Assembly: GCA_964030475.1 (NCBI GenBank)
Contig: CAXIPT010000002.1
Location: 13,273,267 to 13,337,266, forward strand
Length of the DNA stretch: 64,000 nt
DNA from: Tethya wilhelma
Taxonomy: Eukaryota > Porifera > Demospongiae > Tethyida > Tethyidae
Reading direction: 5' to 3'
Below are positions 53,198-64,000 of the stretch, in pieces. A program made the position numbers and the translations under genes. The notes under the pieces are model-generated. The model did not search any database. It was given only the letters and a program-made list of their open reading frames with translations, and was not told where the DNA came from. Numbering within the stretch: the first letter of the stretch is position 1; every line of letters begins with the position of its first letter.

Positions 53198-53917
53198 CAA
53201 CGAGCCTGGTTCCACAACCCAATACAAGGTGCTTGACCCACACCCCTACAAATTCACCTACAAAATCAATTTAATCTACTCTTCCATTCTTTTGCTCTAA
53301 GCAAAAAGAGAGAGAAAGTACAAACTGAGCTACAAATTAGACAAGTGAGTCTAAATTATGAGTGGGAGAGTTGAGCTCCAGTGCCCACAAGAACAAGCTG
53401 TACACACCCATCTCAATAAATGTGTGTCTAAGCATTCACTGACAGCCTAAGCATCCACTCTTTATTTCTCTCTCCCTCTACTCCATGCAACCTAGATTAA
53501 CTGGGCATGGGCGTGTACCAAGCACCAGCACGTCCCCTTAGTATTAAAAAACCACAGGTCATGAAACTTCGACTGTTTGGCTATCAAAGAAGACTAATTC
53601 CCCCAATCACGTAGAGCAGAAACTCACCTTAACCTTTACTGATGTGGCTCCAAACAACTTGCTCTCATTGCCTCATTTATTTGCGTCGCTTTCAATGGCT
53701 TTGGGCCTGGGGTAAAGGGCAAGGAATTTACTAACTAATGTATCCGGGATATTATCTTACCGCATACTTCCGTATACCGCGATGACTTTCCTCGAATCTG
53801 ATTGGTCGATTCAAACAAACAACTTTTAAAAAAAAGTGGCGACCAAGCACAGTTTTTGTATCTTCATCAAAACATTCAATTTGGAGATCTAGACCACCAC
53901 AGAGAAGCTTCTATGAA
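52379..53917. other. Divergent intergenic region between the kinase and KIF23
   Basis: No coding sequence. Contains (GT)n beside an N (52807-52852) and (CA)n (about 53151-53197). Promoters of both genes must lie here; no specific element could be assigned. Confidence 0.5.
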
Positions 53918-56900
53918 ATGAAAAGCTCTAGAGGAAAAGGGCCTTTGAGCGGAACCAGCAAAACGCCAAAGAAGCTCCCACCAACCACTCCAGGGAAACA
54001 GAGAAGAGAGAAACAAAACAAAGAAAAAGATCCCGTTGAAGTGAGTGTCAAGATACAAATCGTAAACTAGTAAATTAATACAGAGCTATATTTTTGAGAT
54101 TATATGAACTACTCTTGACTGTATAGTGGCACTCTGTGTGTGAAAATAATCCAAAGTGCAGTATTTTTAGATTATAAATTGATATGTGTACACATGACTT
54201 CTCTCTCTCTCTCTCATGGAAGGTGTATTGTCGGGTACGTCCTTTGAGTGGTGAAGAGTCAGAATCATGTATGAAAGTGGAAAGCAACAATGTGATACAA
54301 ATCACACCACCCTCCACCTCACTGGCATTCAAATCAGGACACAGGAACCTTGTGAGTTATCATTGCCTCTCTGTTTTACCATTAATTTGTTCTTTTCATC
54401 TTGCCACACTGTAAAATAAACTCAAATTTAAAATTTCTCCCTTTTTGGATCAAATCTTATGTGGTGCATTTGAATGATTTCTTGTTGTTCTAGACAAAGC
54501 ACACCTTCAAGCATGTTTTTGATGAAGGAAACAATCAAATTGAAGTGTTTGACCAAGTGGCATTCCCACTGGTTGAAGACCTACTTCAAGGAAAGAATGG
54601 TAAACAGCAGCCATTTAGCCACTAACTGAGTTACTCTTGCACTAATCCTGACACTCACTCTCACTCTTCTACTCCTTTCTCCAGCCCTACTCTTTGCCTA
54701 TGGTATCACTAACTCTGGAAAGACGTACACAATGAATGGAGAGCCAGAACACGCTGGTGTGCTACCCAGGAGTCTGGATGTCATATTCAACAGCATCACA
54801 GATGTACAGGCACCAAAATATGTAAGCTATTAATACCCAAAGCATACCATTAAATTGTATACACAATAACCTTGATTGAAGTAACATACATAAGAATGTC
54901 TGTGTATGCCTTGTCCATTAACACTAGGTGTTTCGTCCTGATGGTGCAAACGGTTTTGATGTGTTTTCTGAGGAAGATGCTAATCTTGAGAATGATAGGA
55001 ACAGGCCGAAGAAAGTCAGCCCAAGAATGAGGTGCAAATAACATTACACTATCATTACCTACCTACAATATCATGTGCTACTATAAACAAAATTGCACAA
55101 AATCTCTATTTCAGTGCTCTTATATGCATGCCATTTTATCATACTGTCAATATATCAAATCTTGTAATTGTCCATTGAAGATACCGTATGTTCACTTGCC
55201 TCCCCATGTAGGTCTGAGATGCCTGACTATGGAGACCTCCTTCGTATTCCTGAGCCCCGTAAGGTGGAGAGAGCTGTGGATGAGGACAGTCTGTACGCAG
55301 TGTTTGTCTCCTACGTTGAAATCTACAACAACTATGTTTACGACCTCTTGGAAGAGCAAAGCAACGACTCCATCAAACCAAGGTACGTATGTGCTGGCCT
55401 ACACAGATTAGTTTGTATTGAGAAACCTAATACTATCTCAAATGTTCAACCCAAGCTTCTTATACACATGTACTGTATGCCATAGTTATGTATGTAGCAT
55501 TGATGAGATGTGAACAATAATTATTTCGTGGTTCATGCTCTTCTCAATGGTGGGTGTACAAAAATGCTAATTTGTGTACTTGTGATCGTTTATTCTTAGA
55601 CCTTTGACCTCTCGTGGCCTTCGTGAAGACTCCTCCCACAACATGTATGTCAGTGGTGCTACAGAGGTAGAGGTCAAGAGTACAGAAGAAGCCTTTGAAG
55701 TGCTCTATCGTGGTCAGAAGCAACGTCGTGTTGCTTGCACCCAATTGAACGAAGAGAGCAGCCGCAGTCACTCTGTGTTCACCATCAGGATAGTCCAGGC
55801 TCCGTTGGACTACTGTGGCAAGGAGGTGTTGCAAGTGAGTCAGATCAGCATGGGCATGCTCATGGGCTAGTACTGTTTGTATGTATGCAAAAGCGTATGA
55901 AACTAACCATAAATATCTCATTCGATTGCACTACCATCTTGTCACTATCTCTTGCCCTCCCACAGGACAAGTCCAAGGCATCTGTGTCTCAGCTCTCCCT
56001 GGTGGACCTGGCAGGCTCTGAGAGGACATCTCGTACCAACAGTGCTGGAGATACTCTGAAACAGGCTGCCCACATCAACAAGGCCTTGATGGTACTGAGG
56101 ACCTGCATTGAAACACTCAGGGATAACCAGATCAATGTTTCCAACAAGGTATAAGCTTATGTGCACGCATAACTATTGTGATTGTGTATATATTATAGTA
56201 CCAAGAGTATATAAACTCTTGATAATGCACTAAAGCTTCTGTAATGTTCAAAGTTAGTCTTGTAAACTAGGCTTCCAATGTTTGTTGGTTGATTTAGTAC
56301 GATAATGTTTACATCTGCCTTCTCTTTCAGATTGTTCCCTACCGTGACTCAAAGCTGACTCTGCTCTTCAAGAACTATTTTGATGGTGAGGGTAAGGTGA
56401 GGATGATAGTGTGTGCCAGTCCCAGTGCCAGTGACTACGATGAGACCATCCATGTGATGAGGTTTGCAGAGGTCACTCAGGAGGTTGTTGTGGACAGACC
56501 TAAACAGCAAAAGTAAGCATCGCACATCACACATTGAAAGTATTAGTGCATGTTACATTGTCGTGTGTTATATCTTCAGGTCAGACATTGGTTTAGCTCC
56601 TGGAAGAAAGAGGGCCTACATGCTCTACAAGGCTGCTCTGTCTGATGCAACTGTTGCCAGCTCAAAGGACTCGACAGATAGTGTAGTCCCAGCTCCTCAT
56701 CCTTATGTACTGGCTCTTGGAGTGATCTCTGTACAAAAGGTAAATAAAAATATTGTCCTTTGTATGTGTATTAGTTGAGCCGATTTACTATGCTCATACT
56801 GTTACATGTCCAGTACCTGTCAGAAGAGTGTAGCAGTAGCAGTCTGGCAGAGTTCCAGCTTCTCCTGGAGAACAGACATGGTGTGAGGAATCAACTCATG

Positions 56901-58769
56901 GATGACCTCAAGAAGAAACGTAAGTCTCTGAGACGGTGTATGCGTGTATTGTCTTAAAACTATCACTGGTGACCTTGTGATTATCATGGATCTGTTTTTG
57001 TCATTTCAGAGGTGTCGTTTCGATCCCAGTTGGTGGCTCAGGAGCAGGAGTTGAATGAACTGAGGGAGAGTGTGAAGGAGCTCAAACATCAGGTGAAAGC
57101 AAAGGACAGGATGACATCAGAAATGCACAAACTCAAGGAGATCATCACCTCACAAGATGAGCAGGTGGGGTGTGACACAAGTTATAGCTGACAATCTGAC
57201 CATACTGTTGCATGGTTATTGAAGAATCTTTGCAAATATGCATTTATAAGTGTATCTTTTGTTGCTAGATTGCACAACTTCGTGCAGAAGTTGAGCAGGC
57301 CTCGACTGTCAGTGAAACCAAAGCCAAGGAGGCAGACAGACTCAAACAAGAACTGACCAGGATCTCTGAACAGAGGAAGTACCTAATGAAGACCACTGAA
57401 ATGTACGAGGCAGACAAGAGGGAACTGGAGACTGAGGTATTGGGATAAGTTACACCCTACATAAACAATAATTGATAGACATAAATTAAAACTATGCCTC
57501 TCTCTGCTTCCTGCCATTTTAGTTGAATGCTGAACGTGAAGAGTTACAGAAGAGAAGAAAAGAAACGGCCAAGCTTCGTAACACTATGCAGGGATATGTA
57601 AGCCACGAGAAGCAGAAGTTTGAAAGGCTTGCTCAAGAGATGAAAACCAAAGAGAAAGACCTGCTGGTCAAGAGTGAGACACTCAAGAAGGTTGAGGAGC
57701 TGATTAAGAACTCTCCAGTAGTACGCTCAAGGAAGCCTCTGCAAGAAGACAACACTAGGAGAAATGAAACGGTAAATGGAACTATGTTTTCTCTAAAATT
57801 AATAGAGAAGATACACTTATTATAAATGCTAGAACATTAATTTTATTCTAATGCATGCTGTAAATCGATGTTTTAGAGAGCATTGTTTTACTGGCTTGGT
57901 CTACTTCACATTTTAGGGAGGAAGGAACGTGCCTCCATTGCGAGGCAGACAAGGAGGTGGTCGCAAGCGTTCGCTGTCTGAGAACTGGTTGGAGCACAAG
58001 CCATCCTCCACCCTCAACAGTGGAGACATCCTTCAGCCTGTCATCAAGAAGAAGAAAACTGTCACCACCCCTCAACCAAAGCATCTGAAGTCCTCTCAAA
58101 TCAACAAGTACTGTCTTCAGCACCAAGAAGAAGACTCCGAGGGTGACATCAAGACTGCCCTCTTCAAGGTCAGTGAAGATACTTGTATAATATTTGTTAG
58201 TCAGCATACATGTAGAATATACAAGGGAATGGAGTAATAAGCAAAAGAGGAAGGGAGAGTTAAAGTAATTGTTTTTGATTTCTTAGGGTGAAGTGATGCG
58301 TACTCGTGGAGGTGGCACCTCAGTCCAGTTCACAGACGTAGAGGTCCTGAAGCATTCTCGTCCCAAGACCCCCAGGGAGAGAGCTGCAGTGAGGAGATCC
58401 ACCAGACTGGCTGCCAGGAAGAGACCCATCAATGTGGTGACTTCTGCTGCTGCTTCTGCTACGAACTCTGACTTGAGTAGTCCTGATTCATCCCTATATA
58501 GCTCTTGTGAGAGTAGCATTGAACAACACACGGACGTGGAAACCAGAGTGAGTATTCTTTTGAATCAATTATGACACCATGTGTATGGATTTTACATTCA
58601 TTATCAACTTTTGTTCCTCAGTGTGCTGTTGCCATTGAAGGACGCCCAGGAGGTGCACAGCCAGCCCATACTCACACTGCTGTCTCTAGGTAATTTCAAA
58701 GTGATGCTTGTATTATTGACATTGATACTGACATTTTCTTTGCTTTTTCCTCTCTACAGAAACACTTAG
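53918..58769 (+). CDS. KIF23: Kinesin-6 KIF23 / MKLP1, centralspindlin motor
   Basis: Eighteen in-phase exons, 932 aa: 53918-54040, 54223-54351, 54494-54599, 54685-54821, 54928-55031, 55212-55382, 55600-55834, 55966-56148, 56331-56512, 56580-56739, 56814-56919, 57010-57164, 57269-57436, 57523-57771, 57917-58168, 58287-58547, 58622-58689, 58760-58769. Motor domain: [10 protein letters not shown]-loop GITNSGKT (126-133), SSRSH switch [10 protein letters not shown] switch [16 protein letters not shown]. The kinesin-6 insert and [15 protein letters not shown] match MKLP1. Coiled coil, then [19 protein letters not shown], the ARF6-binding C-terminal motif of KIF23, follow. With MgcRacGAP it bundles the spindle midzone for cytokinesis. 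The ATG follows an out-of-frame ATGAAATGA, so the second ATG is used. Confidence 0.95.
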
Positions 58770-59039
58770 CTGCTAGCATTCCACGAGGACATTCTTGATT
58801 TACAGAGTCAATGTGTGTGTGTGTGTTTCACTTTACTTTTGCTACATGTGTTTTCATGAAGTTATTAGCAGTGCCAAGTGCATTTCCCTTTTCAGTAATG
58901 TTTATGCTGATATCACATCTGCGTCCGCAGGCGTACAGCGCGCTTGTTGTGTGGTTCTGCGCATGCCCAGTTCGCTTATCTTCACGAAACGTTGGTTCTG
59001 TAATTTTCGTTCATTTCATCACACCATCCTTGAGCGATC

Positions 59040-62000
59040 ATGAGTAATCTTGTCGGTAGGGATGGTGGAGCAGCACCACAAAACCTAGAGGGAAGAGCAG
59101 AAGGCTCCAAACCGCGAGAATTCTTCTGGGACAGTATCACCCTCTACATTGTGGGCATCATCCTTGGACTGGCATTGATAGACACGATCACTGAATTCAT
59201 ACGAGGCAGCAATGTGGCCTGTTTTCCCCCCAAGAAGACTGAAGTAAGTGAATCTCAAGCAAACTATATAAACAATTTCTGCTCCACCAGTTTACCAAGG
59301 ACAGAATACTTTCCAGTGTTTATCGTAGTTCATGCTATCCTCATTGCCATCCCTCACTACTTGTGGCTCAATCACTATGGAGGTAATCTTGAGTTCTTTT
59401 TCACTCAAGCCAGAGAGATGGATCGCACTCGTAGTGAAGATACAGGGGACTACTCTGAAAAGAATCGTATCATCATTCAACAGCTCACCAGAGCCTTCAC
59501 GACATACAAACAAAACTGGATGTACTTGCTCTACTTGCTCAAACTGTTTACCCAACTGGTAGTAACACTTGCTGGACTCATTGTTGTCATTTTCTTCTTT
59601 AAAGATTTTGACGAAACCTTTCTCTGTCCTCGTCATTTCGAAAATTCCACCATCTCAACAGTTGTCCGGGAATTTTGGCCTTTGGACAATCAAGTCCGAT
59701 GCATTTTTACCTCCTTGGGTCTATTCTCAGCCATTCACATTGCCGATCTGATCCTGTTGAGTCTGCTAGCTCTGTGCTACCTCTGGTCCCTCATCTGGTG
59801 CACAAATTCTCACTCGACAGAACTTGGTACGGACGAGGTAGCTCTCTTCTGTTTCCATACCGGTATGCACCCTGAGCACCACGTACCCAAGTTGCCTGGA
59901 TTGGGATGCTGTTGTAGTCCCTTTAAAACATGCATCCACAAATGCTTCAAGACCATTCCCTGGTTTGGACCTGGACCTCGTATTCAAACCAATCTTGATT
60001 TTCTTGTCCTAATGCTATTCCGGACGGACAGTGGGCTTGGTTTTGTATTTCGTGAGATGCAGATCCTTCAGATGATCAAGTACCATAATGATGATGACCA
60101 GCGCCGAACCAACCTTCACAAACGACAGCAACAGACAAAATCAATGAGAGATGGAGGTATGTATGTAAAAGATAGAGCATGCACATACATACACAGGTGG
60201 GAATATGGTTTGGCTTCAATATTACGTACAGGAATTGTGCATTTAAGTGCTGCTAGCTTCCCTATAAAGAAGTCTCCCAACATACTATAAGATTTCTTAC
60301 TCAACCGTTATTGTTTGTCAACAAAAAAACATTTTTATATATATGACATAGTATATCCAGACTGAGTATAATTTGGCCCAAACACTTCAATGTATTGCCA
60401 AGATGCGCCTACCTACTTGTATGGGCACCAGTTATCCCTTGGCTTTCAAGACTTAGTCCATGTTTACAACCTGTTTATTGATATTTCTACAGATCTTATT
60501 CATCCTGCTATTGTCAAGGGGTTCAAAGGTGATATTAAGTGGCGGCTGTCTAAAGTAGCGCAGCAAGATGGGATCTTTGATGCCAGTTTCACTCCCCTGG
60601 AACAAGATCAAGTACTGGTCAGTGACTCCTGTGGGTATATGTTTTTATGCACAGTAATGCATGATTTCTTTTTGTTTATGATTCGTGGATCAGGCCATTC
60701 CTAACTCGTTGAGAGGCACCATACTTGGATTTGCACTGTTGGCTCCAAAGAACAGCCGTGCCATTTACGTCACATTTGGCTCTGTCTCTCTTGGCATTCC
60801 AAGTGCCTTAGCTCGTGTTTTCACCAAGGTAATCATCGTTCACATAGTGATAATGGATTAAAGCACAAAGTATGAGTATAGCCTAGCAACGTTAACACTT
60901 ACATTTTTGTTTTGAGAATAATATTATGACTGTAGCACTATGTGTATGATTGGCTGGTGTATACCAGATGCATAGCCACACAGGATGCATAATAGAGTTG
61001 TAGACTTGTTACGTAAAGAATATTATTATCTCTATACAGGTTGGGATTATCAACTTCAATCCTCACTTTAAGACGAGCCAGCCCAATCCTTTCACTACAT
61101 CAACCTTGGCCTCAGATATAGTCCATGTGACTTATCCTGAAGATGTTCTCTCGTCAGAAATCGGAAAGTCAAGTGATGTAAGTTGAAGAGTTTGTACTAG
61201 TGATAGCAAGACTGGCATCTATTGTAGTTGCAAGAGATTGGAGTTTAGAGTTCTACATGTTGAGAATACAAATTGTCAGCCTTGGATGGCATCCCCCCCT
61301 CATCCCAATATTTACCTTCAGCACATGTATGAATGCCATGCAGTTTTATTGTTGTCTCTTGTGTATACAGTTTGTAAAAGGTTTAGCTGACATTTGGGGT
61401 CCTTCGAAGAGTACAACTGACTTCATTGTCATCGGAGTTGTAGACAATGGACTACACTTGTCCACTTGTAAGTCAGTTGTAGGTATCAGTATCACAACAT
61501 GTGTAGTTCTGTTTGTCCTAGCTGTCCTGTACGCTGCAGCTATCACGAGGTACAATTCTAAAACTTAGATGTCTGGTTGATTCTTGACGGTTCATGTTTG
61601 CCGACAATTTGTGAACAAGACACACATTTATAATATGATTGTATCACACATACACACAGTGTCACTCTTTCTGGCAAAGATAGCCAAGACCCGGTTGACA
61701 AAGGGTTGTATTCTCCTCACTATTTATCCAACTGAAATCGCCTCAAAACCAACTGGTGATGAATTCCACCCCTATCTTCCACCAAGGAAATTGTAAGCAG
61801 ACTCCTTCAGCAGAACTATATATTCACATGATTTCAAGCTTTATAGTTGATTATTCTTAGCTGTATTGTACATACCAGTGCCCTAGCTCTTTTCCTATAA
61901 CCTCTTATCCAATATATTAATTTTATATGCATCATACAATTTCAATATATTTTAGTTTCCAGCCATATCCTCAAAAGGTGTTTTATGATAAAAATGCTGG

Positions 62001-62376
62001 GGATTTGGAATGGCCTCCTCAGAACAGAGACAGAAGAGATCCTAGAGGAACAACAAAAGACAGCTCTTTTGAGTTCTGTGTGGAATGTGGCCATACAACA
62101 GCTACATTCACTTTCAGCCTCTACAAATATCCTCCAACCATGAGTGGTGTGAGCAGCAGTGCACATGGAAGCAGCCTTCAAACAAAGGAACAAGTTGATA
62201 ATAAGCCACCAGTGGCTGACTCAAAGGTTGCTGCCCCACCAAGTCAAGGTGTCTCTTCTTCTGAATCTACTAGTAGGATGGATAAAAATGGTGAGAGACT
62301 TCCAACTGGTACAATTGAGAATGAGAAGGAACATGGTATGTATTACATGGGCGAGGAGAAACCAAACTCAGATTAA
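59040..62376 (+). CDS. Pannexin/LRRC8-like four-TM channel with novel C-terminal domain
   Basis: Seven in-phase exons, 721 aa: 59040-60156, 60493-60617, 60694-60828, 61040-61177, 61371-61467, 61660-61792, 61956-62376. Four membrane segments: DSITLYIVGIILGLALIDTI, YFPVFIVVHAILIAIPHYLW, LLYLLKLFTQLVVTLAGLIV and IADLILLSLLALCYLWSLIW. Extracellular loops have paired cysteines (ACFPP, NNFCST; FLCPRHF, QVRCIF). YxxxxC...YFPxxxxxHxxI parallels LRRC8 volume-regulated anion channels and pannexins, and a helical linker LGFVFREMQILQMI follows as in LRRC8. In place of leucine-rich repeats there is an unfamiliar ~340-aa domain (IPNSLRGTILGFALLAPKN, SRAIYVTFGSVSLG, CVECGHTTATFTFSLYKYPP). Channel role is inferred. 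Confidence 0.75.
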
Positions 62377-62581
62377 AGATTGAAAGTAACCACTCTCAAG
62401 GTTAGATATGTAGAAACTGGACTAAACTGATATAATAGAAATGATTAATGATTTAAGTACTCTGCCATAATTCAACAGTAGTGAGCATAAGTAAATTTTA
62501 AGATTGGCACATAAAAACATAATGTATTAATTTTAATATGTTCATAATGATTATTACCCTCTACTGTAAATTTATGACTAC

Positions 62582-63383
62582 TTATTCATAGACTGGCTTT
62601 GGTTGAATTTTCTCACTCTTTGGCCAGGCATTCTCAGAATGTACAGGACATTCCATTATATCACCATCTTCATCAAAGCCATGAGCATGAAACTCACAAA
62701 ATGAGTTGTGTTCTGGCTGTTTTGATGGATCTGCATGACAACGGTAGCGGTTGCCTTGCCAGAGAGGAACTTCTGTTTTGTCGCAATTGGGAACAATGCA
62801 AGCCTGTGTGTATGAGTGTGTTTGTGTGCGTGTGTGTGTGTGTGTGTGTAGTACAATGTGACTTACTCCGACTTTCTGCTTTGCACCAGACCCAGCCTTT
62901 TTGTCATTGTCTGCTAGTGGCCCACCAATACGATCACAGCTACTTGAGATATCATTCAGAACAAAATCATTCCACACAAGAGGGGAGTGAGGAACAGGTT
63001 CATTACTACCCTACATAGTGAGCAGTTGACAATACAATATCATGGTAAAGGGTTTCCTGCAAACAAACTCAATTCTTAATAGCAAGATCATACTTCATAA
63101 AGTTGACCCCATTACCCACTACCCACTAATGAGAATCCTTGTGTTTTGATGCACTATATACACTCCTTATAAGATACTAAGATACTACTAGCAACCACCA
63201 TAATTATACTGACCAAATTCACTTTGGAGTTATTCAACTGTGACCACTCTGATTCGTCACTTTCATAGTTGATAGGAGGGTCATACCACTGAGGGGTGAA
63301 CACATACAAGACTGTTATTCTACGTTGTAATGTCATGTTTATAAGTTAAATAGCTTCAGCCAAACCTGATCCTTTGCTGCCAT
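62582..63383 (-). CDS. Small Cys/His-rich protein, unrecognised
   Basis: Four minus-strand exons in phase: 63383-63366 (MAAKDQ), 63288-63214, 63010-62867 and 62803-62582 (stop at 62582-62584); 152 aa. An in-frame stop upstream of the ATG supports the start. The N-terminal half is acidic with WYDPPINYESDESEW and HSPLVWNDFVLNDI. The last exon has CIVPNC, RYRCHA, FCEFHAHGF and ECPVH, spaced as for a zinc-binding knuckle. I do not recognise the family. A non-coding exon with good splice sites (about 63603-63681) may be its 5' UTR. The stop codon is about 200 bp from the convergent channel gene's stop. Confidence 0.6.
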
Positions 63384-64000
63384 GCTTGAGCCCACTGTGC
63401 TATACTTTTAGCTGAGCTGGCCAAGTCCAACCTGAAGCATGATCAGAATGAAACTTGCTATTGATGCAGTAAAGATACTCAAATACAAGAACATCTAACA
63501 GCTAGTTTATATAAATTTATATTGATTATGGTATATAATTCAATAGTACTAAGTATAGTATAGATAATAATAGCTTTTCATGAACCAGTAATATTACTTA
63601 CAGCATACAGTCACCCAAGACACTTCTCCAGCCTGTCACTCCCTTCCTTATTAGTGTGGTGGGTGGTCTCTACATACTACTAGCCCACAAGAATGTAGCA
63701 GTCAATACATGACAATAATTGACATAATTATGTAATTTGCTGAATTGTAAAAATTATTGATGAATGACAGGGAGTAAAAAAAAACAGCGTAATTATAATT
63801 ATCATCCTATCTACTACATTTTACTTCTCTCTATGATATGTACAGCTAGTTGCTTGCTTTATAGTCTCCAGTTTGGATCTGTCAGTTTCAGCTACTAATT
63901 ATCACTTTTGACCTATCAAATTGACAACACCACCTCCACAGTCTTGATGAAGCATTCAGTTTTTCTCACTTGCTGGAGCTAAAGGGTCTTTCATGACTTG
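63384..64000. other. Terminal stretch
   Basis: One possible minus-strand exon at about 63603-63681 between GTAG and GTAAGT; otherwise AT-rich with no supported gene. Confidence 0.4.

Noticed and set aside
63940..64000. Minus-strand exon with donor GTGAGA at the window edge
   Set aside because: No frame carries through to the possible exon at 63603-63681 without a stop; too little sequence to judge.

Overview
This is a draft genomic window from an animal. It has spliced genes with short GT-AG introns, AT-rich intergenic DNA, many (CA)n/(CT)n microsatellites and several N gaps. Orthologues of CSDE1, EMC7, TPGS2, POC5 and KIF23, plus a cytoplasmic tyrosine kinase, place it in Metazoa. The lineage-specific multi-pass and beta-helix membrane families, dense gene packing and many small inverted-repeat elements suggest a demosponge (Amphimedon-like). 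That last step is inference, not something read off one gene.

Layout. 1-1538 (+): last exons of CSDE1/UNR. 1941-2249 (+): an orphan CmcI-type methyltransferase exon. 3090-6741: two tandem intronless PPP1R3-like glycogen-targeting genes on the minus strand; the second shares a divergent promoter with EMC7 (+), and the first faces a truncated EMC7 pseudogene. 7203-8999 (+): an intronless TRIM-like RING/B-box/filamin gene. 10006-11672 (-): the 5' half of TPGS2, divergent from POC5 (+, 11737-21259). POC5 intron 2 holds a complete 1.5-kaa beta-helix/multi-TM membrane gene on the opposite strand (13618-18195). 21.3-30.7 kb is gene-poor and repeat-rich. It contains a ~2.4-kb direct duplication joined by a single N that looks like two haplotypes placed end to end, and the allelic pair gives clean empty-site evidence for three DNA transposons. 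30745-34543 (-): two paralogous 8-TM orphan genes, each with a 13-nt coding first exon. 37146-38911 (+): a shorter relative of the beta-helix/TM family with a frame break at the signal peptide. 40413-41765 (-): a papain-type protease with a C-terminal cystatin-like domain. 45343-52378 (-): a 19-exon gene encoding PH-WWE-WWE-tyrosine kinase. 53918-58769 (+): complete 18-exon KIF23/MKLP1. 59040-62376 (+): a 7-exon pannexin/LRRC8-like channel with an unfamiliar C-terminus. 62582-63383 (-): a small 152-aa Cys/His-rich protein.

The most striking system is the PH-WWE-WWE-tyrosine kinase. WWE domains are known readers of poly-ADP-ribose in ubiquitin ligases and PARPs, so this protein could couple ADP-ribosylation and membrane phosphoinositides to tyrosine phosphorylation. 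Every exon boundary could be traced with consistent phase, giving an 893-residue model. Secondary highlights are the protease-inhibitor fusion, the channel, the nested and divergent centriole genes, and the haplotype duplication that dates transposon insertions.
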